Shown here one piece after another: positions 53,442 to 61,905 of a stretch of DNA of 64,000 nt. Made by a program: the position numbers and the translations under genes. The notes beneath the pieces were generated by a model. That model had not been told where the DNA came from, made no database searches, and was given only the letters and a program-made list of their open reading frames with translations. The DNA is taken from positions 310,001-374,000 of the forward strand of contig NZ_CADIJO010000004.1 of assembly GCF_902859705.1 (NCBI RefSeq), written 5' to 3'. Origin of the DNA: Achromobacter deleyi (GTDB taxonomy: Bacteria; Pseudomonadota; Gammaproteobacteria; Burkholderiales; Burkholderiaceae_B). Positions within the stretch are counted from its first letter, which is position 1; each line of letters starts with the position of its first letter.

Positions 53442-53464
53442 TTCATCAGTCTTTGGAGCCTTTC

Positions 53465-53797
53465 ATGCAATCCCACCCCCTCACCCAAAACCCGTGGCTA
53501 ATCGACACTGATCCTGAACACGGCCTGGTTCCCCTTGCCCCGCTCTACAACATCGAACGCGCCCGCTTCGCGATCGAGACCATTGCGCGCCTCGTCGGCA
53601 ACAGCGCTTCTGAGCCTGACGCGACCGGCGCACAGCCGCTGGATGCATGGACCGTCGCTGCATTGATGGGCGGCGTAGAAGGCCTGTGTGCTCATGTGGG
53701 CACGTTGACCGACGCCCTGCTGGAATCGGCGCGAGCCTGCGCGGATGATGCAAGTTTCAGCTGCCCTACCCACGACGCGCCCAGGTCGATGCAGTAG
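53465..53797 (+). CDS. Hypothetical small protein
   Basis: 110 residues, acidic to neutral, predicted helical (IERARFAIETIARLVGNSAS, then ALMGGVEGLCAHVGTLTDAL); no family recognised with confidence. The helical C-terminal half is reminiscent of small DUF3077/DUF6124-like accessory proteins of pseudomonads, but this is impression only. The start follows GGAG at the right spacing; the long frame upstream (from 53153) runs through the structured leader. It is the last gene on the plus strand before the GlxA regulator. Confidence 0.65.
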   Translation: MQSHPLTQNPWLIDTDPEHGLVPLAPLYNIERARFAIETIARLVGNSASEPDATGAQPLDAWTVAALMGGVEGLCAHVGTLTDALLESARACADDASFSCPTHDAPRSMQ

Positions 53798-53888
53798 GTC
53801 TGCTGTGACGGCTTGGGCCTGACAACGCAACACGCATCAAGCCCCAGCCGTCATCTTCGATCCGTCATACCAGCCGCCACCCAACCGC

Positions 53889-54845
53889 TCACCCCACCTT
53901 CCGAAACGCCCGTCGATACATCATCGGGCTCGTCCCCACGATCCCCAAGAAATGCTCCCGCAGCGACACCGCTGATCCAAACCCCACCTCCATCGCGACC
54001 CGTTCCACCGGCAGGTCCGTCGTCTCCAGCATCCCCCGCGCACGATTCACCCTGGCCTGGATCACCCACTGCAGCGGACTCACCCCCAGCAGTTCCTGAA
54101 ACCGCCGATTCAACGTCCTGACGCTGACCGCAGCCTGGTCGGCCAGCGCGCGTACGGTCAGGTTCTCGCCCAGCCGGCCCTCTATCCAATGCAGCAACTG
54201 CGTCAGATCCGTATGCGATGTCGGCGTCGGCCTGACGATGAACTGCGCCTGACCGCCCGCGCGTTCCAACGGCACCACCGCCAAGCGCGCGCTATTGGCC
54301 GCGACGGCCGTGCCGTGATCGCGCTTGATCATGTGCAGGCACAGATCCATGCCGGCCGCCGCGCCCGCGGACGTGAGCACCTGGCCGTTGTCGACGAACA
54401 GCACATTGGGGTTTACCTGAATCTTCGGATAGCGCTGTGCCAACAGGTCGGCGGCTTTCCAGTGCGTGGTGGCCTTCAGGCCGTCTAGGATGCCGCTGGC
54501 GGCCAGGACGAACGCGCCCGTGCAGATGGAGGCAATCCGCGCGCCCGCTGAATGGGCGTGTCGCACGACGTCCACGATGTCTTTCGGTATGTCTTGCCTG
54601 GGGTCTGCCAACCCGGGAATGACAACGGTATCCGCCGCACGCGCCACGTCCAGCCGCGCGCGAACGTGCAGGTCGTAGGCATGGGTCTTGACCCGCGGCC
54701 GGCTGGCGCAGACGTCGACCTGGTACGGCAAACCTCCGTCCAGCGTTTCGGCAAGCTGGAAGATCTCGCAAGGCATGGCGAGGTCGCCCGCGACCAGGCC
54801 GTCAAAGGCGAGGACGGCGACGCGGTGGGGAGCTGGCTTGGGCAT
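53889..54845 (-). CDS. GlxA-type AraC-family regulator with DJ-1/PfpI domain
   Basis: 318 residues. Residues about 7-180 are a DJ-1/PfpI (class I glutamine amidotransferase-like) sensor domain (VAVLAFDGLVAGDLAMPCEI; nucleophile-elbow region ASICTGAFVLAASG). Residues about 215-315 hold two AraC helix-turn-helix units (LTVRALADQAAVSVRTLNRR and ERVAMEVGFGSAVSLREHF). Homologues regulate amino-acid or quaternary-amine catabolism. Its upstream region has a 41-bp degenerate tandem repeat. Targets are unknown. Confidence 0.93.
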   Translation of the reverse strand: MPKPAPHRVAVLAFDGLVAGDLAMPCEIFQLAETLDGGLPYQVDVCASRPRVKTHAYDLHVRARLDVARAADTVVIPGLADPRQDIPKDIVDVVRHAHSAGARIASICTGAFVLAASGILDGLKATTHWKAADLLAQRYPKIQVNPNVLFVDNGQVLTSAGAAAGMDLCLHMIKRDHGTAVAANSARLAVVPLERAGGQAQFIVRPTPTSHTDLTQLLHWIEGRLGENLTVRALADQAAVSVRTLNRRFQELLGVSPLQWVIQARVNRARGMLETTDLPVERVAMEVGFGSAVSLREHFLGIVGTSPMMYRRAFRKVG

Positions 54846-54880
54846 GCATCAAGTTCCGAAGGGTTGCGCTGGAGGGCCAA

Positions 54881-55044
54881 TTGGGACGGCAGGGGCCGGC
54901 AGAGCAGAGGGCCAGACCCGTTTGGGATGGCAGGGACAGGCGAATCTGGGCGCCAGGCCCCCTTGAGGCGGCAATAGCCGCCGGATAAGGACGCCAGCCC
55001 CACTTTGGACGACAGCGGCCGACGCATCCACCGATAAAACCCAC
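54881..55044. repeat. Degenerate 41-bp tandem repeat
   Basis: Four copies begin at 54881, 54922, 54963 and 55005 (spacing 41, 41, 42). The best conserved part is TTGGGAYGGCAGGG in copies 1 and 2, and a GCCAG.CCC block near the end of copies 1-3; copy 4 is weaker, and a TTGG at 55045 continues the phase. It lies between the GlxA-type regulator start and the DUF3817 gene and codes for nothing credible. Confidence 0.6.
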
Positions 55045-55141
55045 TTGGCCGATTTCTTTCGAAGATTGGCATTTTGGCCAATGGCCGTCAATGCCGCCAC
55101 CCCCGACAATGCGGCTGGTCCCATCACAAGCCACAACCGCC

Positions 55142-55453
55142 ATGCCACTGAAAGACCCCGACCCCTCAACCCCTGCCCTGTTCAAGTGGGCGGCCATGCT
55201 GGAAGGCGTGACGCTGCTGGTGCTGCTGGGCATTGCGGTGCCGCTCAAGCACCTGGCCGGTGTGCCGAATGTGGTGTCGTGGGTGGGGCCGGTGCACGGC
55301 GTGGCGTTCATGGTCTACCTCGCGCTGGCCTGCAATGTGGCGGCGGCGCAGGGCTGGCCGCGCAAGCGGCTGGTGTGGACGTTGGTGGCGACGGTGGTGC
55401 CGTTTGGCGGCTTTGTGATTGCGCGGTCGCTGGGCCGCACGGTGCGGGGGTAG
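55142..55453 (+). CDS. DUF3817-type small membrane protein
   Basis: 103 residues with three hydrophobic segments, matching DUF3817 (LFKWAAMLEGVTLLVLLGIA, then GPVHGVAFMVYLALA). Function unknown; usually an inner-membrane protein. ATG 55142 is chosen over the frame start at 55091 because the DUF begins just after it. It ends 3 bp before the next gene, so the two are co-transcribed. Confidence 0.82.
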   Translation: MPLKDPDPSTPALFKWAAMLEGVTLLVLLGIAVPLKHLAGVPNVVSWVGPVHGVAFMVYLALACNVAAAQGWPRKRLVWTLVATVVPFGGFVIARSLGRTVRG

Positions 55454-55456
55454 GCG

Positions 55457-55885
55457 ATGGCGTATCTGCTGATCAAGTCGCTGCACGTGGTGTTGGTGCT
55501 GTTCTGGGTGTCGGGGATGGTGGTGCAGGCGTTCGTGCTGGCGGCGGCCGACAAGCTGCCGGGGCCGGCGTTGCCGCAGGAACTGGCGCGGCTGCGTTTG
55601 CTGCGCAAGTGGGAACGCATGCTGACGACGCCGGCGATGGTGGGCGCGCTGGCCAGCGGGGTGTATCTTGCGACCAGCGCGGAGTGGTTTGGCAGCGTGT
55701 GGCTGTCGGTGAAGCTGGCGCTGGTGCTGGGCTTGGCGGCGGTGCATGGCATGCAGGCGGGGCGGCTGCGGCGTTTGGCCGAGGCGGCGGGGGATGCGGG
55801 CGAGGTGGGACGCGGACGGCTATTGCCTGTGGTGCTGACGGCGCCGGTGTTGATTGTGCTGCTGGTGGTGGTGAAGCCGTTCTGA
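55457..55885 (+). CDS. CopD/HemJ-like integral membrane protein
   Basis: 142 residues, four hydrophobic segments. The N-terminal LIKSLHVVLVLFWVSGMVVQ carries a His in the first membrane segment, and the second block is LRLLRKWERMLTTPAMVGALASG, both as in the CopD/DUF2269/HemJ-like group of small haem- or copper-associated membrane proteins. The precise family is not certain. Co-transcribed with the DUF3817 gene. Confidence 0.75.
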   Translation: MAYLLIKSLHVVLVLFWVSGMVVQAFVLAAADKLPGPALPQELARLRLLRKWERMLTTPAMVGALASGVYLATSAEWFGSVWLSVKLALVLGLAAVHGMQAGRLRRLAEAAGDAGEVGRGRLLPVVLTAPVLIVLLVVVKPF

Positions 55886-56269
55886 CGCGGGCCTGGGCGC
55901 GCGAGCGCATGGCCAGTGCGGGCCGAAAATTATGGACCCTGCAAAAAGAGGACCGAACAATCGCTCAATACTGGCAGAATAATCGGCAAATACGATTCGG
56001 CTAGGATCGTCTACGGCATTGAAAAATCAATGAAATATAGACCTCCCAGTTGGAAAATAAACCGGCAAAAAACCAGGTGTATTTGCGCGGATGACTCACC
56101 GCAGCAACTCGTTCTGCTGCTTCGGCCTGGCACCCATCTACTACCCCCGCGGTGAACAGGCGGCCCTGATCCGCCCGTGCGGGCGGGTATGCGCACTGTC
56201 ACGCGATTAGCTCTGTCCGAAGACCCGTCGATCTGGCCGCGCACAGTATTCCTGCGTAAACTTGCCCGC
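55886..56269. other. Intergenic region
   Basis: 384 bp, AT-richer than average around 55930-56080. A 79-residue frame (55916-56155) has no protein-like features and is not called. A GC hairpin CCCGCCCGCACGGGCGG lies near 56180 on the minus strand. It holds the promoter of the ATPase gene, but no clear elements were seen. Confidence 0.4.
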
Positions 56270-56884
56270 ATGCTACGCATCGAAAACCTCACCAAGCGCT
56301 ACGGCGACTATCTCGTCTTCCAGGGCCTGACGCACACGTTCCCGCCGGGCTGCGTGGCGCTGTGCGAAGAAGACAGCACGGGCAAGTCCAGCCTGCTGGG
56401 CATCATCGCGGGCGTGATCGCGCCGGATGCCGGCGACGTCTGGATCGACGGCCATTCGTTGACCCATGCGCCGCAAGCAGCTCGTGCCCGGCTGGCCTAT
56501 GTGCCCGACAACTGCCTGACGGCGCCGATGCAGACGGGCCGCGGCTTGCTTGAGCAGGTGGCCGCCGAAAAAGGTGTGCCGCTGGACGACGCCACGCTAG
56601 ACCTGGCCCGCCGCCTGGGCCTGGAACCGCACCTGGACAAGCGCTTCGAGCAGATGTCGACGGGCACGCGCCGCAAGGTTTACCTGACGGCGGCAAACCT
56701 GGGGCATCCGGCGGTGGTGATTGCCGATGGCGCGAGCAACGGGTTGGATACGGCGGCGCGCAATGTGCTGGCCGATGTGTTCAAGACCTGGGCCAAGGAT
56801 CGCGTGGTGCTGTTCGCCAGCCATGATCCCGAACTGGTGCAGGCGTGCGGCGCCCGCTCGGTTGAAGTCGCGGCGCTGCGCTAG
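56270..56884 (+). CDS. ABC ATPase-like protein with degenerate catalytic motifs
   Basis: 204 residues with the overall ABC fold (LRIENLTKRYGDYLVFQGL at the N-terminus, signature-like MSTGTRRK at 129-136, NGLD D-loop, switch His184 in FASHD). Walker A is CEEDSTGKSS (residues 32-41): Lys39 is kept but both outer glycines are changed. Walker B is VVIADGAS with Gly154 where the catalytic glutamate is expected. ATP hydrolysis should be absent or very slow. No permease gene is adjacent. It may be a regulator, a decaying gene, or part of a transporter encoded elsewhere. ATG 56270 starts at the domain. Confidence 0.8.
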   Translation: MLRIENLTKRYGDYLVFQGLTHTFPPGCVALCEEDSTGKSSLLGIIAGVIAPDAGDVWIDGHSLTHAPQAARARLAYVPDNCLTAPMQTGRGLLEQVAAEKGVPLDDATLDLARRLGLEPHLDKRFEQMSTGTRRKVYLTAANLGHPAVVIADGASNGLDTAARNVLADVFKTWAKDRVVLFASHDPELVQACGARSVEVAALR

Positions 56885-56886
56885 CG

Positions 56887-57654
56887 TCAAGCGTCTTCCA
56901 GAAATCCCAACGTTCGCAGCTCGGCAATCGCGCCCAGCTCTTCGTCGCGCCGCTTCTTGGGCGCGGCCAGCGACGCGGCCATCAGCATGGCGGGGCGGTC
57001 GGATTCGTCGAATCCCCTCAGCACGCTGTCAGCGACGGGAAAGGCCTGCGCAAAGCGTTTGTCCAAGGCCTGGTGGCCGGGATAGCGGCCGCGCTTGTCC
57101 AAAATGACCTGGGTCTGCGGATCGCGCTTGATCAGGTGCAGGGGCACGCCTTCGCAGCGCAGGCCCAGCAGCTTGGCGTCGCTGATGTCCAGGGCCCAGT
57201 CGGTGTCGGCGTAAAACGCGGCGCGGGCGGCGTCGAACTGCGCCAGGCGCGAGGCGTCCTGGCAGAAGGCTTCGGGCGTGAGGTTGAGGTTGATCTTGCC
57301 GATCTTGCCAACCAGTTTCACGCGCCGAAAGAACGAGGCCCACACGAGCAGGATGGGGTTGGTGGTCAGGTCCTGCACCACCACGTCTTCGAACACGCAG
57401 GGCATGATCATCGAATTGACGGCGCGGCAGCCGGACAGGTGGACGTGTTGCACCCGCGACATGCGTGCGGGAATCTTCACCATCGACAGACTGCAGTTGT
57501 CGAACGTGCAGTCGTGCAGATGCAGGTCTTGAAAGTGGGATTGGCCCTTGTCATGGGCCATCTGGAATGCCGCGCCTTCGATTTTCTGCATCGTTTGCTC
57601 GCGCATTGGCTGGTTCAGGTCGATGCGTGGGTCGGCATAAGTGGCCTTATGCAT
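56887..57654 (-). CDS. Hypothetical protein with pentapeptide-like region
   Basis: 255 residues. Residues about 35-95 resemble an irregular right-handed beta-helix (FQDLHLHDCTFDNCSLSM, VHLSGCRAVNSMIM). The middle has a motif DTDWALDISDAKLLGLRCEG, and the C-terminal part is helical. No signal peptide. Not recognised as a known family. It converges with the ATPase-like gene, 2 bp apart. Confidence 0.7.
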   Translation of the reverse strand: MHKATYADPRIDLNQPMREQTMQKIEGAAFQMAHDKGQSHFQDLHLHDCTFDNCSLSMVKIPARMSRVQHVHLSGCRAVNSMIMPCVFEDVVVQDLTTNPILLVWASFFRRVKLVGKIGKINLNLTPEAFCQDASRLAQFDAARAAFYADTDWALDISDAKLLGLRCEGVPLHLIKRDPQTQVILDKRGRYPGHQALDKRFAQAFPVADSVLRGFDESDRPAMLMAASLAAPKKRRDEELGAIAELRTLGFLEDA

Positions 57655-57726
57655 CGCAAGCCGCGGTACTGGCCGCAGGCATTGCGATGGGATCTTTGCG
57701 GCTCGCCTTTCGGCTTGCTTGTCGGC

Positions 57727-58617
57727 TTACTTCTCGGCGTACTTCTTCGTGGCCGCGTCGTAGACGTAGGTGACGGTGTCGGCTGCGCTCAGCGGTCGGG
57801 TCTTGCCCGGGCCGGTGATCATGGTGCCGCTGGGCGTGACGGTCAGGCGGGGCATGTCGCTGCCGGCCTGTGCAGCAAAGCCCAGTTTGCCGCTGCGGGT
57901 GGCGCAGGGCATGACGTCGCCGCCGTCGCAGGCCGCAGCGTTGTCGTCGCCGGTGAGAATGCTGCCGACGTAGGTCCAGACGTTTTCCTTGATCTCGTCG
58001 CGCGGGCCGATGTTGAAGACGAACAGGGCGTAGCCTTCAAAGCTGACGCCGTTCTCGAAGCCTTCGGTGGGCACGGCCAGCACCAGCTTGCCGGCGGGCG
58101 TGCGGTATTCGAGGGGCTTGCGGCGGGTGTCGACGTTTTCGGGGCGCTCGTAGGCGCCGAATTGGCCGATCGTGTGCTCCATGCCGCGGAACTTCCAGGG
58201 GCGTTCGGGCGACGAGCCGGTCAGGGTGAAGGTGGCCTCGGCCAGGTTGACCTGGGTGTCGGGGCCGACGTCGTCTTCGCCGGGCTTGCCGTATTTTTCA
58301 CGGGTGTCCCAGGCAAAGCCGGTGAAATAACGGGTGCCATCCAGGTCGAAGGCGTGGCCGAACCAGTAGGTGGCGACGCTGCCGTTGGCGACCTCATAGG
58401 AATCGGCGCCTTTGCCGTCGATCTGGTAGATGAAGTACAGGACGGTGGGGCCGTCGGGCGGCGTCACGGCGGCGGCCTGGGCGACGTCCAGCTTGGGGGC
58501 GGCCGGCTCGGCGGCGTGGGCGGCAGGGGCGAATGCGGCGGCCAGCGTGGCAGCGCACAGGCCGGCCACGGCGGTGCGCAGGCGGGCGGAAAAGCGGGCG
58601 TTCAGACGGGTGTGCAT
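57727..58617 (-). CDS. Hypothetical secreted protein
   Basis: 296 residues with a long Sec signal (TAVAGLCAATLAAAFAPAAHA) and a mature beta-rich domain of unknown family (YFIYQIDGKGADSYEVANGS, GYALFVFNIGPRDEIKENVW). Cysteines near DGGDVMPCATR may form a disulfide. The gene precedes the 56887 gene on the same strand, about 70 bp apart, but the link is unclear. Confidence 0.75.
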   Translation of the reverse strand: MHTRLNARFSARLRTAVAGLCAATLAAAFAPAAHAAEPAAPKLDVAQAAAVTPPDGPTVLYFIYQIDGKGADSYEVANGSVATYWFGHAFDLDGTRYFTGFAWDTREKYGKPGEDDVGPDTQVNLAEATFTLTGSSPERPWKFRGMEHTIGQFGAYERPENVDTRRKPLEYRTPAGKLVLAVPTEGFENGVSFEGYALFVFNIGPRDEIKENVWTYVGSILTGDDNAAACDGGDVMPCATRSGKLGFAAQAGSDMPRLTVTPSGTMITGPGKTRPLSAADTVTYVYDAATKKYAEK

Positions 58618-58885
58618 GTTGGATATCTTCTTGTCGGACTCGTGAAAAGCGCCTTGTGCTTGCCTGCCCTTGCATTGGGTTGCAAGAGGGTGCCCCTCCC
58701 GGGAGACGGCCTGGATCGTCAGTACCGCCAGCGGCTTGGCGCAATCTGCGGCGCCATGTTAGTGGGCAGCCCGGTTACGCGTCGGACAGCAGTTTGCCAA
58801 TTGTGTCGGACTGCAAGAGCTGGGCATGGCTCACGGAGCGCCGGGCCGGTGCCGGCCGTTGATATCGGCCTGCGCCGACGCGTCG

Positions 58886-59470
58886 TCAGGCCAGCAACGA
58901 CAAGGCGTGATCCAGCGACAGCACGTGCGTGCGCGAGGCGAAGGCCGTGGCAAACAGATGTTCGTGCACGACTGGGTCCGGGTCGTAGCAACAGTCCTTG
59001 ACTGTGTAGAGCTGGAAGTCCGCGTCGCTGGCGTAGGCGATGGACGACAGCATGACGCCGGTAGACGCGATGCCAACCATGATGAGGGTATCGACCCCCT
59101 GTGCGGACAGGCGTAGTTCCAGGTCGGTGCCGAAGAACACGCTGGCGCGGTGGGCAATGATGACGGGTTCGCTGATCTGCCGGCCCAGTTCGGGCGAGAT
59201 TTCGTCGTCGGTGAACAGACCCATCTGCTTGATGCCCTGCCCGTTCTTGTTCAGCGGGCTGACCTCGGGGTAGTCGGGGCTGAAGTGGATCTTGGCGAAA
59301 TAGACGGCAATGCCGGCGCGCCGCGCGGCATCGCAGAGCTGGCGCGTGTTGGCGAGCAAGGTGGGGGCAACCGACGGGAACAGCGTGGTGATGTCGGTCT
59401 GGTAGTGCATGACCAGCAAGGCGGTTTTTGCCGGCACGAGGGTATGGCCGGATTCAACGCGTGAGGACAT
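58886..59470 (-). CDS. Isochorismatase-fold protein lacking the catalytic triad
   Basis: 194 residues of the isochorismatase/cysteine hydrolase family (PF00857). The usual catalytic Asp (LLVIDxQ) is His22 in LLVMHYQTD; the Lys before the RxSxF block is Ala106 (IIAHRASVFFGTDL); and the nucleophile Cys is Val139 in GIASTGVML. All three hydrolase residues are thus missing, although the fold-defining segments are intact. It may bind a ligand, act non-catalytically like EntB-type members, or use another chemistry. Single gene, between the secreted protein and the MocR regulator. Confidence 0.85.
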   Translation of the reverse strand: MSSRVESGHTLVPAKTALLVMHYQTDITTLFPSVAPTLLANTRQLCDAARRAGIAVYFAKIHFSPDYPEVSPLNKNGQGIKQMGLFTDDEISPELGRQISEPVIIAHRASVFFGTDLELRLSAQGVDTLIMVGIASTGVMLSSIAYASDADFQLYTVKDCCYDPDPVVHEHLFATAFASRTHVLSLDHALSLLA

Positions 59471-59612
59471 GGCGGGTATCCGATAGGAAGGTCCTGGGAA
59501 CGGGGGTGACGTTCTGGCGGCCGGCCGCGGGTGGCAGGGCCGGCGCGTTATTGATCATAAGGGGGAAACGGGGCGGTGGCACAGCGGGCCGCCTACGGGT
59601 TTTACCCGGGTG

Positions 59613-60959
59613 CTAACGGTCGGTCTGGTCCGCGATGACGCGTGCCACTGCCGTCAACGACCGTCGCAGGTCATCCAGCCCCACCGACCCCAACGCCAGG
59701 CGGATGGCGTGCGGCACGTGCGTGACGGCGAAGGGATGCGCGGTAGAGACCGAGATCCGCTCTAGCATCAAGGCCATCGCGATGGCGTCGGCGCGCACTT
59801 CTTGCGCCAGCGGCAGCCAGACGAAGTAGGACGTGGGATGGCTGACGGGGCCGAGTCTGCCCAGGATCTCGGCGGCGATGCGTTGGCGCTGCGCTGCGTC
59901 GCGCCGCTTCTCGGCTTCCAGCCGGGCGACCGTGCCGTCTTCGATCCAGCCGCAGACGATGGCCGTCATGGTGGCAGGCGTGTTCCAGGTCGTGGCGCGA
60001 ATGGCGCGTTCCAACTGGGGCACCCAGGCGGGCGGCGCGCTGATGGCGCCCACGCGCAGGCCCGTGGCCACGCTCTTGGACAGGCTGGATACGTAGACGG
60101 TGGCTTCCGGCACTCTTGCCGCGAGGGGCGGCGGCGCGTGTTCCGCCAGAAAGGCATAGGCGCCGTCTTCGATCAGGATCAGCGCGTGCCGGCGAATGAT
60201 GACCGCCAAGGCTTCGCGCCACGCGTCGCTGGCGACCCAGCCCAGCGGATTGTGCAGGGTGGGCATGGTGTAGACCGCCCGCACGCGCCGACGACGGCAC
60301 AGGTCCGCCAGGGCATCCAGATCCATGCCGTCTGGCGTTGCCGGCACGGGCGCCAGTTCCAATCGCGAGAATTCCGCCGCCAGCTTGAAGCCGGGGTACG
60401 TCAGCGCGTCGACGGCCACCACATCGCCCGGTTCGAACAAGGCCATCGCAGCGATGGTCAAGCCATGCTGTGCGCCGCTGACCAGCAAGGTTGAGTCCGC
60501 GGATGCCGGTACGCCTCGGGCCGCCATATGGGCTGCGGCGACCGCCCGTTCGGCATCGCTGCCGCCGTGGGGCCGATAGCGCAGCAGCGCATCGGCATCG
60601 CCCTTGGCGGCCAGCCGGCGCAGCGCGGTGCGGTACAGGTCGGACTGGCCCGGCAGGGTCGGGGAATTGAAGGTGAGTTCGGTGGTGTCGTCATTCCAGG
60701 CGCGCAGGTCAATGCCGTGGCCGCGCGGTAGCGCTTCCTTGACGAAGGTGCCGCGGCCGGACTCGCCGCTGACCAGTCCCATCACCTGCAGTTCGGCGTA
60801 GACGCGCGTGGCGGTGGCCAGCGCCAGCCCTTCGCTGGCAGCCAGGTCGCGGTGCGTGGGCAGGCGCGTGCCAGGGCGAAGGCGGCCGGCGCGGATGTCG
60901 GACGCCAGGCGATCCACCACTTCTTTGTAGCGGGACAGAGGCACGGAAAGCGTATCCAT
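59613..60959 (-). CDS. MocR/PdxR-family regulator (GntR HTH plus aminotransferase domain)
   Basis: 448 residues. N-terminal GntR winged helix (YKEVVDRLASDIRAGRLRPG, THRDLAASEGLALATATRVY), then a fold-type I aminotransferase-like domain with the PLP lysine expected at VYVSSLSKSVATGLRVG (SLSK). MocR proteins sense PLP or an amine. ATG 60959 starts at the GntR domain; a longer frame overlaps the divergent region. It is 98 bp from the divergent TauE/SafE gene, which is its best candidate target. Confidence 0.93.
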   Translation of the reverse strand: MDTLSVPLSRYKEVVDRLASDIRAGRLRPGTRLPTHRDLAASEGLALATATRVYAELQVMGLVSGESGRGTFVKEALPRGHGIDLRAWNDDTTELTFNSPTLPGQSDLYRTALRRLAAKGDADALLRYRPHGGSDAERAVAAAHMAARGVPASADSTLLVSGAQHGLTIAAMALFEPGDVVAVDALTYPGFKLAAEFSRLELAPVPATPDGMDLDALADLCRRRRVRAVYTMPTLHNPLGWVASDAWREALAVIIRRHALILIEDGAYAFLAEHAPPPLAARVPEATVYVSSLSKSVATGLRVGAISAPPAWVPQLERAIRATTWNTPATMTAIVCGWIEDGTVARLEAEKRRDAAQRQRIAAEILGRLGPVSHPTSYFVWLPLAQEVRADAIAMALMLERISVSTAHPFAVTHVPHAIRLALGSVGLDDLRRSLTAVARVIADQTDR

Positions 60960-61057
60960 GACGATTATTTGGATGCGTCGATTATCGGGCCTAGGATGGC
61001 GTCGCACAACGCACCGGGCGGTGCGTATCCGATCTTCAGCGTCAGCGGTTCTCAATC

Positions 61058-61822
61058 ATGGATTTCAGTTTTCAGGTCATCGCGGTATCCGTCGTCGCGG
61101 TCGGTGTCATCGGCTTCATGAAGGGGGCGTTCGGTGGCGGCTTCGCCATCATCGGCATTCCCTTGCTGGCGTTGGTGATGGACCCGATCAAGGCAGGCAG
61201 CCTGCTGGCGCCGATCTTCGTGGCGACCGATTTCTACGCGTTCAGGTACTGGCGTCCGCGCACGTGGTCGCGGCCCGACCTGGCGTACCTGGTGCCAGGG
61301 TTGCTGGTGGGGGTGGTGGCTGGCTATGTCGTGCTGCGCCACGTGAACCGGCACGTGGTCGAGATATTGATGGCCGTCACCACCCTGCTCTTCGCCTGGC
61401 TGTGGTGGCGTGGCGGCGCGGTGGCGGGCCAACGCCCACGCTCGAAGAACAAGGCGTTGCTGGCCGGCAGCGCGTCCGGCATCACGACGATGGTGGCGCA
61501 CTCGGGCGGGCCGCCGCTGGCCATGTATCTGCTGCCATTGGGCCTGTCCAAGGAAATGTATGGCGGGACGACCAGCATGTTCTTCACCATCGGCAACTTG
61601 CTCAAGGCGGGGCCTTGGCTGGCGGTGGGGGAACTGACGGCGGGGTTCTGGGGGCTGGTGGCAATCTGCCTGCCGGCGGCGTTTTTTGGGGTGTGGGCGG
61701 GGTGGCGGCTGCACCATCGGCTGAATCAGACGCAGATGGTGCGGGCTTGCTATGGCTTGCTGGTGGTGACGGCGGTGAAGCTGTTGTGGGATGGGGTGGC
61801 GGGGGTGATGGGGTGGGGATGA
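61058..61822 (+). CDS. TauE/SafE family sulfite exporter-like permease
   Basis: 254 residues, about eight hydrophobic segments, with the family motif GAFGGGFAIIGIPLLAL near residue 24 and the repeat-like GGPPLAMYLLPLGL. TauE/SafE proteins export sulfite, sulfoacetate or similar anions. Divergent from the MocR gene, suggesting joint control by an amine or sulfonated amine catabolic signal. Confidence 0.9.
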   Translation: MDFSFQVIAVSVVAVGVIGFMKGAFGGGFAIIGIPLLALVMDPIKAGSLLAPIFVATDFYAFRYWRPRTWSRPDLAYLVPGLLVGVVAGYVVLRHVNRHVVEILMAVTTLLFAWLWWRGGAVAGQRPRSKNKALLAGSASGITTMVAHSGGPPLAMYLLPLGLSKEMYGGTTSMFFTIGNLLKAGPWLAVGELTAGFWGLVAICLPAAFFGVWAGWRLHHRLNQTQMVRACYGLLVVTAVKLLWDGVAGVMGWG

Positions 61823-61864
61823 AGGCGCCGTTGCTCGCGGTGTGTTTTGGAGTTCGAACCCAAT

Positions 61865-61905
61865 TCAGCTCAATTCAGCTCAACCGGTGAGCTGAATTGA
61901 GCTGA
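61865..61905. repeat. Perfect 18-bp inverted repeat
   Basis: TCAGCTCAATTCAGCTCA (61865-61882), a 5-base loop ACCGG, then the exact complement TGAGCTGAATTGAGCTGA (61888-61905). Each arm contains two copies of a CAATTCAGCT-type direct repeat. It lies 43 bp after the TauE/SafE stop. There is only a weak T-run, so a simple terminator role is possible but not typical. Confidence 0.8.

Larger units (their letters stand above)
52851..53464. other. Intergenic region with structured leader
   Basis: 614 bp. The first half is AT-rich and holds a short frame (52939-53049, 36 residues) without a ribosome site. The second half (53250-53445) is dominated by hairpins and an imperfect long inverted repeat preceding the small gene at 53465; the attenuator part is listed separately. 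Open frames through the hairpin zone are judged to be shadows. Confidence 0.5.

Noticed and set aside
55916..56155. 79-codon plus-strand frame
   Set aside because: No protein-like pattern or ribosome site.
61865..61905. CRISPR or phage att site
   Set aside because: A single inverted repeat without spacers, integrase or tRNA nearby.
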